Assembly: GCA_007449985.2 (NCBI GenBank) | Contig: VIIQ02000294.1 | Span: 28,760 to 92,759, forward strand | Reading direction: 5' to 3' | Length of the DNA: 64,000 nt | From: Desmodesmus armatus | Lineage: Eukaryota > Chlorophyta > Chlorophyceae > Sphaeropleales > Scenedesmaceae | In this document: piece after piece, positions 1 through 10,445 of the stretch | How the letters are laid out: every line of letters begins with the position of its first letter | How positions within the stretch are numbered: the first letter of the stretch is position 1 | The notes under the pieces: generated by a model | What the model saw: only the letters and a program-made list of their open reading frames with translations | Databases searched by the model: none | What the model was told of the DNA's origin: nothing | Translations under genes and position numbers: made by a program

Positions 1-545
1 TTTGCTCTCCCTTACGGAGATAGATACGGACGATGCTTTTGGGGGGTTTGGAGGGGCATGACAAGCTAAGATTGGGAGGCCGGTTGTACAGAAGGTCGTG
101 CTGTCACCTACGTAAGGTTCTCGCCAAGAAGTTTGAAAGTCCAGGAGATGGATGTATGTATGCGGCCATATGCAGGATGAAGCTCCCCTTTGCTTCTGAG
201 ATAGGTGAGCATCACTGATTGTTGTTGTCTTGGCGGCTTGATTTGTTTTTTATGAAGTCGGGTGTTTGTTTGCTTTCTTATATGCATTGTGGCAGATGAT
301 TGGTGGTGGTGAGGGTGGGGGGGGGGGGGTGGGGGGTGGGGGGGGGGGGGGGCATTACATGGCAACTTGGGAGGCCGGCCTCGTAAGGGGGACAAGCTGC
401 CAATAGCACACATTTTTAACGTCCCCTTTGGAGCTGCCAACTGTCTGGCAAAACAGGCTCTTCAAGACAAGTGACTCCCATAGCAATGGACCTCCACCGC
501 ATCTGCTCACGATGCCATCGGTGCTTTTGTGTTGTGATTGTGCAG

Positions 546-710
546 CTGGCTGTAAGGCCGCCATTGACAAAAAGTGGCTCCTCGTGAACACACCCACACA
601 GAGGGTCCGCTACAGTCAGACGGTGTCAAGCCCATGCCGTGCACCTTACACTGGGAATGCCACGGTCAGGTGCCAACCAGATGGCAAACTGTCGTACGAA
701 GCAGGATGTG
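546..710 (+). CDS. CCP/sushi-like module exon
   Basis: Part of the modular secreted gene. A TGCAG acceptor precedes 546 and GTGAGT starts at 711. The 165-base exon is phase 1-1 and encodes about 55 residues with the pattern C-X(n)-C-(NATVRC)-X(n)-C near the end, typical of complement-control-like repeats in algae. It lies outside the clear CTLD and is the most 5' module I can support. No signal peptide exon was found upstream in the 545 bases before it. Confidence 0.5.
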
Positions 711-3700
711 GTGAGTCACTCCAAAGTTTGGGGACTGCAGCAGGAGTCATGTGTTGATGTTGTGCGGGCGGGCCGGCGGGCAGGCGGGCGCATGTGTATC
801 TGCCATCTTCGTAATACCATGTAGTGGCTGGCATGAGTTCTTCAGCTTCACAGCAGGTGTGACTTTTTTTGAACGCGACTACCAGCTTGCAGCTGAGTCA
901 TGTATGGACGATGCTATACCTGGGGTGTGTGTCAGTGTCATTGGTGGGTTGTTTATTTTTGTTTCGGGGGGGGGGTGGGCTGGTCTTCAAGACCATACAG
1001 TGTATGCTGGTCTTGCTGCAGGTTTCTCTTGATGTGTCCACCCAGTTCATCCCATGTGGAGAGTACCGCCAGAGGTGACAGCGTTCACTTGTAACAACCT
1101 CCCCTCCCCCCCCCCCAAATGATTGATGTGTGTGTGCGGGTATGTTGTTGGTGGTACAGCGTGTACGTGGGCTCATGTGTGGATGGGCTGGCACATTTGT
1201 GTGACGTGCACGCAGCTGCCTGTGTGAGTAAGCATGCGTGCACATGTGCATGCGGGAGGGCGGGCACATGTGCGTGCACCCTGGCAAGCGTTTGTGTACG
1301 TGCTTGAGGGCAGACACACACATGTGTGTGTGTGTGCGAGGGGGGGGGGGAGTGTGTGCGCCGGGTTGATTAAATGTGCGGGGCGGCGGCGGTGGGTGCA
1401 TATGCATGCTGATGTATGTCCAAGCTTACATGCCGCCTTAGTTGTGGCACAACCTAGCGCTATCTCAGATAGTCTGAAAACCATTGCCCCATCTGTTTTG
1501 CAGAGCGTCGCGTCCAAGTTGGCGACAAAACAATTGCATACGTTGTGCAATGGGTGACGCAAGGTCAAGCCAAGGCTGCTTGCGCGGTGGTGAGGTGAGT
1601 AAAGGCCTGGAACATACTTGAGAGGGCTTACAAAGCATGTGCAAGCAGGGCCGTACAATAGTATGTGCAACATCATTCACTTGCAACATGTTCCCCGCAC
1701 TCATGTGACATCAGCCACAAAGGGAACACGGATGTGAGAACGCCCAAAGGTCCTCGGTGTTTTGTACCCTCTGGTTTGTTCTGCCGTTCCCGTGACATCA
1801 GTGAATGCCAGGCTGGCATGAGCTCCTGAGCGTGATAGCTACAGGCGCCAGTTTGACTTGATTTGGGTTACAGCACTCACAATTAATTTTACTGCCATGC
1901 ACTCCTTACTAACAATAAGCATAACACTCAATGCCACCCATTGCCTATGACTTGTCAATTCTTTGCAGTTGCTGACTGTGGCCACGGATGCCCAACGCAA
2001 TGCACTTGTTTCAGAGGTGTCGCGCAACAACGAGTGGCGCCAGTGATACGTAGTGACCGTGCTAACAACGAGTAATCCAGCCGCGTATGTGCAGTCAATG
2101 CGTATGTACTGCATGTTTGACCGTTCGTTGACCTTGACGGACCCTGGCACGGCAGTCTGCACTCTAATGGCTTCAAGCAAGTGCAGGTTGGCTTTCAAGA
2201 TGTTTGGAACAACGTACGGCTGTACCCATCGCCTCGAGAAAGCCTCGTGAGCTCCTGCGCAATGTCTGACCTTCGAGAAGCGGAGCACAGCATGTCTGAC
2301 ATACGCAAGGCGTCAGTAGCATCGAGAAGCTTTTGGCACAGGCCGCAGTATGGCAATGCGTGCGGTGATGCAGGATGATTGTCGAGTAAGTTGTAGCATG
2401 AAGGGGTCAGTTTGTCCCTCTGATGCATATTGAGTGGATGGAAGCTGCAAAAGCTTCAGCATGAGAGGTTTGGAAGCTTCTGGCACTCAGAGGCTTCCAG
2501 CATTGGAGGTTTGGAAGCTTCTGTCACCCAGAAGCTTCCAGCATTGGAGGCTTGGAAGCCTCTAGTGCTGTTACTTTGTGGTTTGTGCACCTGGGGTTTA
2601 GCCCTGCAGGCACTATATAAGGCGGGCATCCCCAGCCATTTTCTCAAGACAGCCAGGCCAAAGCAGCCCAGAGAGCTTCTTCCCCTTCACAGAAAGGGTG
2701 ACTCGTTTTGAGGCTAAGTCCTCCCACAGGCTAAGGCCTGCTTTCTCTGTGTAACAAACGGTCCACGGTTTCTGAGTCCAACAGGCCACTTGAGCTACTG
2801 CTCTGATTGAGGCTCGCTTTTCTGCTTACAGCCTCCTGCCTTGCATTTCAGCTATTATCCTGCCTGTCTGAGCAAACAGCAGAGCAGCAAGCTATCAACA
2901 CACAGCTCGAGAGTCTCTGAGTCAAAGAGTGTTCAAACTCTCAACAGTTCTGTCGATTCAAAGTCCCCACAGCTGTACACACCTCATCTACAGCTCAACA
3001 CCCCCCAACAGCAAAGGGGTTAGTGCCTGGTGTGAGTCCCTCAGGGCCAGCACAACGCACAGCCTAAGGCAGTGAAGCTAGCAACACCCCTTCCCCTCTC
3101 TGCCACTGCCTGCTATCCTGCCACCCGTTGTGCACAAAGGCACCCGACCACACCGGCATCCCCCCCTTTCAGGCTACAAGGCACAAGGCATCGACAACAC
3201 ATGGGTTGGCCTAGAGGCCATGATAATGGTGCCCACAACCAACAAAGCCAATTTCAAGTGGCTTAGTACGGGAAGGGCCCCAAGCCTTGACTGGTGGGCT
3301 CCGTTGGAACCAAACAATGCGCAGGGCGCAGAAGGCATATGTGTGACTCAGGGGACGAGTACCCCGGCACATGGAACGGTGAGTGTGCGGAGAATGTGAA
3401 CGATTATGGTGTGAGTGGAGCAGCAGAAGCCGCCACCCTGCGAGACCACCTCGACTTGTGTCAAAGTACCATTTAGTCACACCATACCCTCCACAAGGCA
3501 GCATCAGGTGCACAAGGGAAGGCTCGCAGAGGGTTTGGCAGCACCACTGCTCCACGGCATTGTGTTGAACCTCCATGAGTGTGAATTGACGGCATGTTCA
3601 TAACTGTACTTGACATCACATTCACATTCTCAATTGTGGTGGGCTTGCTTGTGGCTGTTCGCATGTGCGATGCCGGCAGACCTCAACTGTCAAGCAATGC

Positions 3701-6700
3701 TTCCATTTGTGTGCCAAATAGGTGAGCCTACCATAGTGGCGGGGCCCCCGCCACTGAGTGCACTGAGTGCACTAGAGTGCCCACGGCCATCACAAACATT
3801 TGACGCCAACCTCCCTGCGCTCATTTGCGCATCCTCAAACATCTGGCCTATGACTGCCCAGCCCATGGTGGGCCCCTTGAATGTCTCAATGTTGTATGTT
3901 TCCGCAATCACTTTTTTCGGTCAAGGTTGCAGTGAGGTGCACACTTCTAGGACGAAGCACTTCACATGCGGCATGTATGCAATGCCTGTGTGATGCAGCA
4001 CAATCTGTGGTATCACTTGCAGCATGCGGCATTGGTTATTCAAACGCCCTAGTCATTGTTGGGGTTCATCGCCCTTCTTTATCGCGTGTCATGTGCTTGT
4101 ATGCTTTCAGGCTGCAGCGAGGCGCGCCTTCCAACAGTGAACCCAGTGAACGCCTTCTGGGTGCCAGGCTCATGTGATGCCACACCCTCTGGTGGTAGCT
4201 GCACCGCCAACTGTGGGAGTGGCTTCATGCCTAGCTTGATAGCTGGAGCACCAAAGGTCACATGCAATGCTGGGACTTGGGGACCCCTTCAGGGTTCATG
4301 TGTCCAACAAGCCAGTAAGCAATGATGTGTGATGGAACAGGAAGTTCGTGCAACCATTGTGTGAACAAACTACGGCACGACAAACCCGCGGTACTTGCAT
4401 GGGCCCAGGTCAGTCTAGATCACTGGTGACAAAATGACAGTTGCGTTGTCACAAACTGGGTGTGTCGTGTGTACCGCCTTGCCCTTTATGCTTGCAGTGA
4501 CTTGCTCAAGCCAGCCGGCGGCACAAGCCAACGCCATTTGGGCGTGCAACACCACGGCAGTTGGTGGGAAGTGCGATGCCATATGTGTGAATGGTACAAA
4601 GGGCCCGCTTTCTGCAACTTGCTTCATGGGAACCCCAACCCCACGTGGTCAACAATTGGAAAATGCAGTCCGATTGGTGAGTGGGGTACTGGTTCATGTA
4701 GGTGTGTGCCCTTGCAAGGAGGCACATTTGTGTCCAACATGTGAATGTGTAGCAATGACACAGCCCCTGAGCTCCACTGGGATGCTCAGTTGTACACTGT
4801 TGAGTTGGCCGTTTGCCAAAATACTAACACTTGTGATATGTGCACTGTTGTTGTTGTTGTGTCATGCCACACGCATTTGCGCGGCTACCTTCTCCAGTCT
4901 GCACCTTCCTACCAAACCAATTTGGCACAACTTTTCCAGGTTGCGCACCATCTGCGCCCTTTGGCACGGTCTGTAGAGGCTCCTGCTCGCTCGGCTTCAA
5001 AAGCCCTACAGGCTCCGTCAATGCCACATGTGCAGCCACTGGCTGGACATACCAAGGCTCGTGCGTCAGGGTTTGTTCGGGCAGCCCACCTAACCCTCCA
5101 AATGGGCGATTTACTTGTTCCACTTCCTTAGCTGGCACTAGGTGCATTGCGCAATGTGTTGTCAACTCCACCATGGGTTTCATGCCAAGCGCACTTGGAC
5201 AACCATACACTGAGTGTCAAGGCAGCAATGGGATGTGGAGCGCCGTGATAGGTACATGCAACAGAGGGTGCATTGCAAGTGTACCCGCACCTCCTCCCAA
5301 CGCAACCTTCTCTTGCCCAAGCGTCACTGCCGTCAACCAGCGTTGCACTGCAACGTGTCGCCTTGGCACTGCCGGCAACGTGTTTGCCACATGTCAGGCT
5401 AGCACCTTCAGGTGGCTAGTGACAAACACACAACCATGTTTGCCAGGCAAGTCACACACGCGGGGTTACGGGATGAGGCCATGTCATGACGGCAGCCTAA
5501 GCATTGTCATAACGCATGTCAGAGGCAGCAAATCACAGTGTGACAGCAGTTTCACGGCACATGCAGCAAGCCAAGGCAGTCGTTTGTAGGCAAACATGCC
5601 GCTCAATTGGAGGGGGTTCTCTCAATCTGGGCTTACGACCGCCTTACACACCTCAACTGCGTCTGACCCTTTTGAATCATCGTCACATGCACCAAACGGT
5701 TTCTACTTACACTTTTGTTTGTGTTTGGGTACGTGTACTCTGTGCTGCAGGCTGCAGCGGCAACCCACCTTGGACACCTCCAAACTCCAACTTCTCTTGC
5801 CCTGGCACGACAGCAGTGGGGCTCATGTGCAGAGCAAATTGCTCCGAAGGCTTCACTGGGACAGTAACTGCCACATGTGCCACTGGCGCTGTGTGGATCG
5901 TCCTCGGGGAAGGTGTTCACCTATTGGTAAGCAGACATGGTCAACATAGAAGATAGGCATTCATATTGAGTTGTATCGAGTTTGTTGAGCATATGTCATC
6001 TTGGCATCTAACCGTCTACTACCACTCAGGGGCAAGGGCGTACATACGGACCATCTCATCCCATGGTTTGGTGTATTAGCAGCTGCAACAATAAAAGGTT
6101 GCAGCTGCTAATACGCATGAGAAGGATCATGGTGCTAGGGCAGTAGCTCTCGCTGGTGATGCTTGTGCAAGGACCAACAGGCTTGAACTGTTGTGTGTAC
6201 TGGTGTGTTGCTTTGCTCAGTTTGCAAAGACAACCCCAAGGACAACCCTGCAAACGGGCAGTTTGCATGTGGCTCGCTCAGCCCACGTGGAATGGTCACC
6301 GCTGTGGGGCGTTCATGCGTCGCGCAATGCCTGCGAGGAACGGTTGGCGCACCTACAGTTGTGTGCACTGCGGATGGTCAATGGTCGGCTATCGACGGTG
6401 AATGTGTAGGTAAGACTACAGCCCCGAAGGCATGCATGGCACAATGAATTTTAAATGTTGCACATCAATGTGTGTAAGTGTGGTGAGTGTGTGCTCGATT
6501 GTGGGTGTGCGTGTGCGCGTCAGAGCAAACATGCCCGTGTGCCTGCAGGCTGGTGCGTGTGAGCCTGGTGGGCGGGCACCTGAGCTTGAGTCAGCACACA
6601 TGTGTCGTCGAAGACAACTGATCACACTGTGATCTTGCAGTGCAGGCTCTAGGGCTAGCTTCATTTGATCATTACTAATTTGTTGTGCGCCTCACTGTGT

Positions 6701-8094
6701 GTTTTGTGATTTGCAGGGCCATGCAACACCGAACCGAGCCCATGCAGTGTGGCCAGCGGTTCAAACGGGACTTGCTTGGTGGTGGGAAACCAAGGCGATT
6801 ACGCGTGTGGTTGTCTCAAAGGGTGGACATGGGATGCAAGTTTTCTCCAGTGCCGAAGTGAGTAACTCACGAATAAGTTATTTGCTTACACAAGAACTGT
6901 CCTTCATTGAGTGTAATTCCAACAAGTGTGTGCTACCGTAGTATGTCCATGATGTTTGGCACTGTGGCCAGCATGCACGCAACACTCCAAGTGTTGAGTT
7001 GAGTGTTGAGTGATTTTGAAAATCACCATCCGCCCTTAAACATCCACACACCAATGCTCATGGCTATGTGTGATTGTCATTGCTAATGCAGGTTGCGGCG
7101 TTGTCATTGAGCAAACACAACTAACTCTTGGTGATGATGGTGTCAACCTCAACCCCTTGGGACTAGCAGACGTGCAGCTTTTGTCTGCCTTGGGGGTGCC
7201 TTTTGACAAAACTAAGCTCACCATCAGCATGTCTTCGGTACACTCTGACTCCAACCGGACGCCCGGGAACTGTCTTGATGGGGACAGCATGACCACGTGT
7301 CAAAGTGATGAACAAAACCCCCAAGTTGCATGGCTCAACAGCACATATCCATGTGCAAGTGGGTTGTCCAAAGTGACAGTCGTCAACAGGGTGGATTGCT
7401 GCAAGGAAAACATCATGTTTTATCGCATGAGGCAAACAACAAGCCGTTTTCAGGCAGGCCGCCTTGCGATTACTGAAGTTGCACGTGCACCTGTGTTTGA
7501 TAGAGTGCAACCATTCTACACATGGTTTGTAGGTGAGTTGGGTGGCGTTGGGGCATCGGCATGCATGTGGGCACGATGTTTCATTACAGTACAGTATTTG
7601 GGGACAGGGTCCCAACACTCAGGGCCTTCAACTTACATACCGCAATTTCTCAGATCAGGTGTTTCGATACCAAGGTCAAAAAGCACAGGGCGGCCCTCGA
7701 CAAGAGGAAATGTCAGATTTCGACTTGGCTGGCAAGCTTCTTGCCCTATCAACCTCCCCAAAGACCATATGCCGACGTGCTAAGACAATGCTTTGCGGGA
7801 AGGGCTCGGGTCATTGCATGCCGTCGATTCAAATGTTGGGACACCACACCACTAGAACGCGACACTTGTCATCACTAATGAATGTTGCACATATGTCGCT
7901 TGGATGCAGGGTTGGAGAAACAACCCATGTGTTCACGTGCATCCTTGCCTCCAAATGTTACTTGGCCCAACAATGGTTGTGACAATGCCCCTGTTGGAGC
8001 TGTTTGCAAAGCCAAGTGTGCCACTGGTTCCAGTGGGGTCACCTCCGTATGTCGTGAAGATGGTCAATGGAGTGCAGCCGTTGGTGTGTGCTGA
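546..8094 (+). CDS. Multi-exon secreted protein with C-type lectin, CCP-like, EGF-like and F5/8C modules
   Basis: Supported exons: 546-710, 1504-about 1594, 1969-2042, 3173-3378, 3680-3721, 4111-4314, 4498-4676, 4940-5446, 5751-5926, 6221-6409, 6717-6857, 7092-7532 and 7910-8094. From 3173 on, every exon starts and (except the last) ends in phase 1, as in shuffled extracellular modules, and cysteine spacing fits disulfide-bonded domains. The role is probably carbohydrate or matrix binding at the cell surface or in the wall; the ligand is unknown. The 5' end and signal peptide are upstream or unrecognised. The in-frame TGA at 8092-8094 follows a CCP-type last cysteine, with TGTAA about 100 bases downstream. 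Three exons (3173-3378, 4498-4676, 5751-5926) are each one base short of a multiple of three, each at a G run. Either the assembly has dropped bases or the gene is decaying. Exon limits between 700 and 2300 are the least certain. Confidence 0.7.
1504..2042 (+). CDS. Probable N-terminal half of a C-type lectin domain (two exons)
   Basis: Exon 1504-1594 follows a TTTTGCAG acceptor and reads RRVQVGDKTIAYVVQW...AKAACAV before GTGAGG/GTGAGT donors at 1590 or 1595. Exon 1969-2042 follows CTTTGCAG and reads LLTVATDAQRNALVSEV...NEW, which resembles the 'A..C...L..V....EN..L' stretch of C-type lectin domains. Together with exons 3173-3378 and 3680-3721 they would make one domain. Phase joining works only with the upstream donor at 1590. 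An exon near 2187-2248 may lie between the halves but its frame is ambiguous. Inference from family pattern, not from alignment. Confidence 0.4.
2430..3130 (+). mobile_element. Possible solo LTR inside an intron
   Basis: Near 2445-2565 there are direct and inverted copies of GGAAGCTTC/AGGCTTCCAG in a 40-base tandem pattern. A TATATAAGGCGGG box follows at about 2613-2625 and then about 400 bases of T/C-rich sequence without coding signal. Enhancer-like tandem repeats, TATA box and a transcribed-looking R/U5 stretch are the layout of an LTR. I could not find the TG...CA ends or a target duplication, so this stays a hypothesis. Confidence 0.25.
3173..3721 (+). CDS. C-terminal half of a C-type lectin domain (two exons)
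   Basis: Exon 3173-3378 encodes NTWVGLEAM...FKWLSTG...LDWW followed by EPNNAQGAEGICV, matching the CTLD signature W-x-GL, W-x-x-G and the EPN sugar-specificity triplet (in animal lectins EPN goes with Ca-dependent mannose-type binding). The tail YPGTWN lies one frame away; one more G in the GGGG run near 3352-3355 would join them. The last codon is split across the intron, and exon 3680-3721 completes it to give GTWNDLNCQAMLPFVCQ, an excellent match to the CTLD ending WND..C....PFVC. That match supports both splice sites and the one-base frame correction. Confidence 0.75.
4111..4314 (+). CDS. CCP/sushi-like module exon
   Basis: Exon between a TTTCAG acceptor and GTAAGC, 204 bases, phase 1-1. 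It encodes one cysteine-rich module: GCSE... SCDATPSGGSCTANC ... VTCNAGTWGPLQGSC. The pattern 'C..G.(S/C)......C..G......C..G.W....G.C' recurs in the following exons and is the repeat signature of this gene. Confidence 0.65.
4498..4676 (+). CDS. CCP-like module exon with a one-base frame break
   Basis: Acceptor CTTGCAG ends at 4497; GTGAGT starts at 4677. The first part reads TCSSQPAAQ...GGKCDAICVNG...LSATCF; the last part, PTWSTIGKCSPI, is in another frame. The exon is 179 bases, one short of the 180 needed for phase 1-1 symmetry. Adding one G to GGG near 4628-4630 joins the parts into the gene's usual '..TC..G.W....G.C' ending. Confidence 0.6.
4940..5446 (+). CDS. Exon with three CCP/sushi-like modules
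   Basis: A 507-base phase 1-1 exon, the longest of the gene. It holds three cysteine modules: GCAPSAPFGTVCRGSC to YQGSCV; CSGSPPNPPNGRFTC to WSAVIGTC; and GCIASVPAPPPNATFSC to TNTQPC. The prolines and NGRFTC/NATFSC motifs just before the second cysteine are shared with exons 5751 and 6221. The donor appears to be GCAAGT at 5447, a GC-AG intron; no usable GT lies nearby in frame. Confidence 0.65.
5751..5926 (+). CDS. CCP-like module exon with a one-base frame break
   Basis: Acceptor GTGCTGCAG, donor GTAAGC at 5927. It reads GCSGNPPWTPPNSNFSC...TVTATCATGAVW, then the expected GRCSPI ending is found one frame away. The exon is 176 bases, one short of a multiple of three; one more G in GGGG near 5906-5909 restores the ending and phase 1. 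The CSPI ending is the same as in exon 4498-4676. Confidence 0.6.
6073..6114. repeat. Perfect 17-bp inverted repeat (hairpin) in an intron
   Basis: Left arm GTATTAGCAGCTGCAAC at 6073-6089, 8-base A-rich loop at 6090-6097, exact reverse complement at 6098-6114. It lies in the intron between exons 5751-5926 and 6221-6409. It could be a tiny palindromic insertion or fold in the pre-mRNA; it is short for a microRNA precursor. Confidence 0.85.
6221..6409 (+). CDS. CCP/sushi-like module exon
   Basis: 189-base phase 1-1 exon, acceptor TTGCTCAG, donor GTAAGA at 6410. It encodes VCKDNPKDNPANGQFACG, then SCVAQC, VVCTADGQWSAIDGEC. Same module type as its neighbours, with no frame problem. Confidence 0.65.
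   Translation, partial: FAKTTPRTTLQTGSLHVARSAHVEWSPLWGVHASRNACEERLAHLQLCALRMVNGRLSTVNV
6717..6857 (+). CDS. EGF-like module exon
   Basis: 141-base phase 1-1 exon between TTTGCAG and GTGAGT. The reading frame has no ATG, so it is easily missed. It encodes PCNTEPSPCSVASGSNGTC, then GDYACGCLKGWTWD and a last LQC, the six-cysteine EGF layout 'C....C......C........Y.C.C..GW......C'. It sits between the CCP run and the F5/8C domain. Confidence 0.7.
7092..7532 (+). CDS. F5/8 type C (galactose-binding-like) domain exon
   Basis: 441-base phase 1-1 exon, acceptor AATGCAG, donor GTGAGT at 7533. It encodes LGVPFDKTKLTISMSS, PGNCLDGDSMTTCQSDEQ, VAWLN, then LSKVTVVNRVDCCKENI and FYRMR. 'NCLDGD..T.C.S', 'W' and 'V.V.NR.DCC..R' are hallmarks of the F5/8C or fucolectin fold, a beta-barrel that binds sugars or lipids. 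About 147 residues fits one domain. The start of the exon is a cysteine after a phase-1 junction, as in the other modules. Confidence 0.7.
7910..8094 (+). CDS. Last CCP-like module and stop codon
   Basis: Acceptor GGATGCAG ends at 7909. The exon opens in phase 1 with GLEKQPMCSR and reads CDNAPVGAVCKAKC, VTSVCREDGQWSAAVGVC, then TGA at 8092-8094. The stop follows directly on the final cysteine of the module, a natural end. A GTAAGA site near 8104 lies in another frame, so read-through into further exons after a base correction cannot be excluded. Confidence 0.55.
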
Positions 8095-8192
8095 CCAATG
8101 GAAGGTAAGAAACTTGCGGAGGGATGAGCTTTTGCATACATGCCTGTAGTGTTGCGTTGTTGGGATCAGGTGCGCAGCAACACATGTTCTGA

Positions 8193-8197
8193 TGTAA
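8193..8197 (+). terminator. TGTAA polyadenylation signal
   Basis: TGTAA, the usual green-algal polyadenylation motif, about 100 bases after the TGA at 8092-8094. Its position supports ending the modular gene there. Confidence 0.45.
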
Positions 8198-8421
8198 TGC
8201 ACAACAGCTGCACGTCAAATCAAAAAGATCAAATCAAATTTACACTTGTAGCTATGTAGCTCAAGAGCTGCGTGATACTTGACCGTGCGTGATGGTACAG
8301 TCATGGTTACACACATCTTGTGCCGTTGCGGGATAGGCTTATGACGTGACGCCACATATACGTGTACAATTTAGACTCCGTGGCTTCAACACTGCAATGC
8401 TTGTTGTTCCACCTGTATGTA

Positions 8422-8531
8422 GGCACAATCTGGCTTGCCCAACAGGCAAAGCCCTCACATGGTGGCAACTCAAGACAAACAACGTGATCAAGACTCAACA
8501 GTTTGGATACACATGTTTTGGGTCGTTGTGA
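8422..8531 (+). CDS. Possible isolated exon, Cys-rich 'CPTGKALTWWQL' module
   Basis: After an ATGTAG acceptor the frame reads HNLACPTGKALTWWQLKTNN, VIKTQQFGYTCF, then a stop at 8529-8531. 'CP.G.AL..W.L' followed by 'Y.C' resembles short Cys-rich units seen in large algal surface proteins (recalled, not aligned). It needs a phase-2 junction, unlike the upstream phase-1 modules, so it may belong to another gene or a decayed module. Confidence 0.3.
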
Positions 8532-10226
8532 TTTGAGTGTGGAAAACCCTGCTTACGTATGTGCAAGTTGTCATGTTGGTGGTGGATAGCATTTTTTGAT
8601 ATCTATTTGGGTCAACAGCGTGTGCGTGTGCATGTGTGTAGTGAGCAACATGTGTGTCGGTTGTTGTGTGATAGCGGGCAAACGGGTGTCGTGAGGTGCT
8701 TCAGAAGGGCAAAATGCAAGGATTGTGGATGCGAAGGGCCGAATTCCATGTGTTGTTGGTTTTGCAACAACCATGTTGCAAGGCTAAGCACTGTCAGTTA
8801 AAATGAGCCTTGCGTCTGGCACAGAAACGGGCATGCATAGTGAAGATGGCTGTTTTGGGACGGGAACTTTTTGGTTTGGTAGGGTTGGGTTCAGCACAGC
8901 AGACAAGCTCCACTTCATGTGGACGATTTCTGCATTGAGATGTGTCGTTGAAGTCGACTTACCATTTGGAATGCCGGGGTGTGATTTGCATCGTCAACAA
9001 CCACCATGGTGGTTGGCGTGCGGGTTCTTGGTGGATAGAAGTCCTCACGTGGTGGCTCCACCATCCTTGATGCCTTTGGGTGTGGTGTCACACAATGGGT
9101 CCGTGTGGTGTCAAGTGACGCATGCCCTAAGGAGGTTTGACTGCACATGTTCCGATGGCCCTTTGCGCACATTGCACATTTTACACACGCTGGTTGTACT
9201 TCTGATTGGCACGTGTGCATGATGTCTGCAATTTGCTATTACAAATTATTCCCTTACCTTTCTGTGTTTACCCTTGTTACATAACTTGGTGAGAATCAAT
9301 TGCTGTTCAGGATCATGAGCAAATCCCTCCACTAGAGGACCCCGGGCGTCAGTGAGTCTGCCCCGCCGCCGCAACCGGGCGTGAGCGCATAGGTGTTGCT
9401 TGTCTTTCCTTTTGTAGCCTACCTCAAGTGGTGTGCATGTTGCTGGTTTTGTCCCCTTTGTGTGTCATCAAAGTGAGCATGCGTTGTGTCCGTGATGCCA
9501 AGACAGAACCGAGATCTTGTGTGATTTCTTTTCTGTGCCTGTGAGGAGCTTGTGCACTCTCAACAGCTCTGCAGTGAGCTGTTGTGATGTGGACAAAGGC
9601 ACGTTAGTGGAGTGTGTAACAATATTGATAATACTATCAAATGAACATTAGTGGAGTGTGTCACAATACTGAAGTGTGTAACAAGGCATGGTTGACATAC
9701 GTGAGTGACACTGAAGCATCAAGGGACATGCACTCCACTGACCATTTGTTGAGACATGCTGTTGAGGCTCTCAAGTCGTTCTACATGTTGAAACTGAGTC
9801 TTCCCGGATTCGCAAGTTTCATCGTGCAGTTGGCACTCATGCCGAGCACTTTATCCAAACCATGCTACTGTGACTCATGGGCATGACTCATGTCATCCAA
9901 AAACCGACAGATACATCATGGCTTGCAGCTCTATGAACCGTGTATGGTGTGTGTCACCGCCACATGCAACCCGAACATGTATCGTTCACAACCCAACTTC
10001 TGTGCGCAACACAGAGGTGAAGCATCGTGCATCCACAAAAAGCTGTCATAGATCACCACCCAGTCCGCATCGACCACACAACTAACCGACCCATCAGCAG
10101 AAGGCTGACGCATGCGCACACCGATCACCACAACACGCAGTGCGCCCGTCCACCAATCACGCCACAAAGACGATGCCATGTTGGCATGTCATTCGCCGAT
10201 TGACCCCCACCCCCTAGCTGTTTGTA
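8532..10226. other. No supported gene
   Basis: Contains a 139-codon open frame at 8803-9222 (+) with no recognisable domain, signal peptide or splice context; the rest has only short frames in T-rich sequence. I see no RNA gene or transposon ends here. Confidence 0.4.
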
Positions 10227-10227
10227 T

Positions 10228-10445
10228 GCAGGCTGAGGCACTGTCCACCCTCACAACCCCACCATCCACCCACGTATACCCCCCCTTCCCTCCCCTTTTC
10301 TCTCCTTGCAGGTTGAGGCTCTGTCCACCTCAGCCACCCCACCATCAACCCATTTGCATAGTCACCTCCCCACCAACCATCTGCTCACCCCCCCCCCCCC
10401 ACTCCCCTGCCCCTCCGTCCACGCAGGCTGAAGCCCTGTCCACCC
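10228..10445 (+). repeat. Threefold repeat of a 3' splice site plus exon start
   Basis: GCAGGCTGAGGCACTGTCCACC (first 20 bases quoted in part) recurs as GCAGGTTGAGGCTCTGTCCA and GCAGGCTGAAGCCCTGTCCA at about 10228, 10315 and 10424, roughly 90-105 bases apart and separated by C-rich pyrimidine tracts. Only the third copy runs into a long coding exon (10427-10621). Confidence 0.7.

Noticed and set aside
6056..6130. MicroRNA precursor
   Set aside because: A 17-bp stem with an 8-base loop is too short for a Dicer-processed algal precursor without longer flanking pairing.
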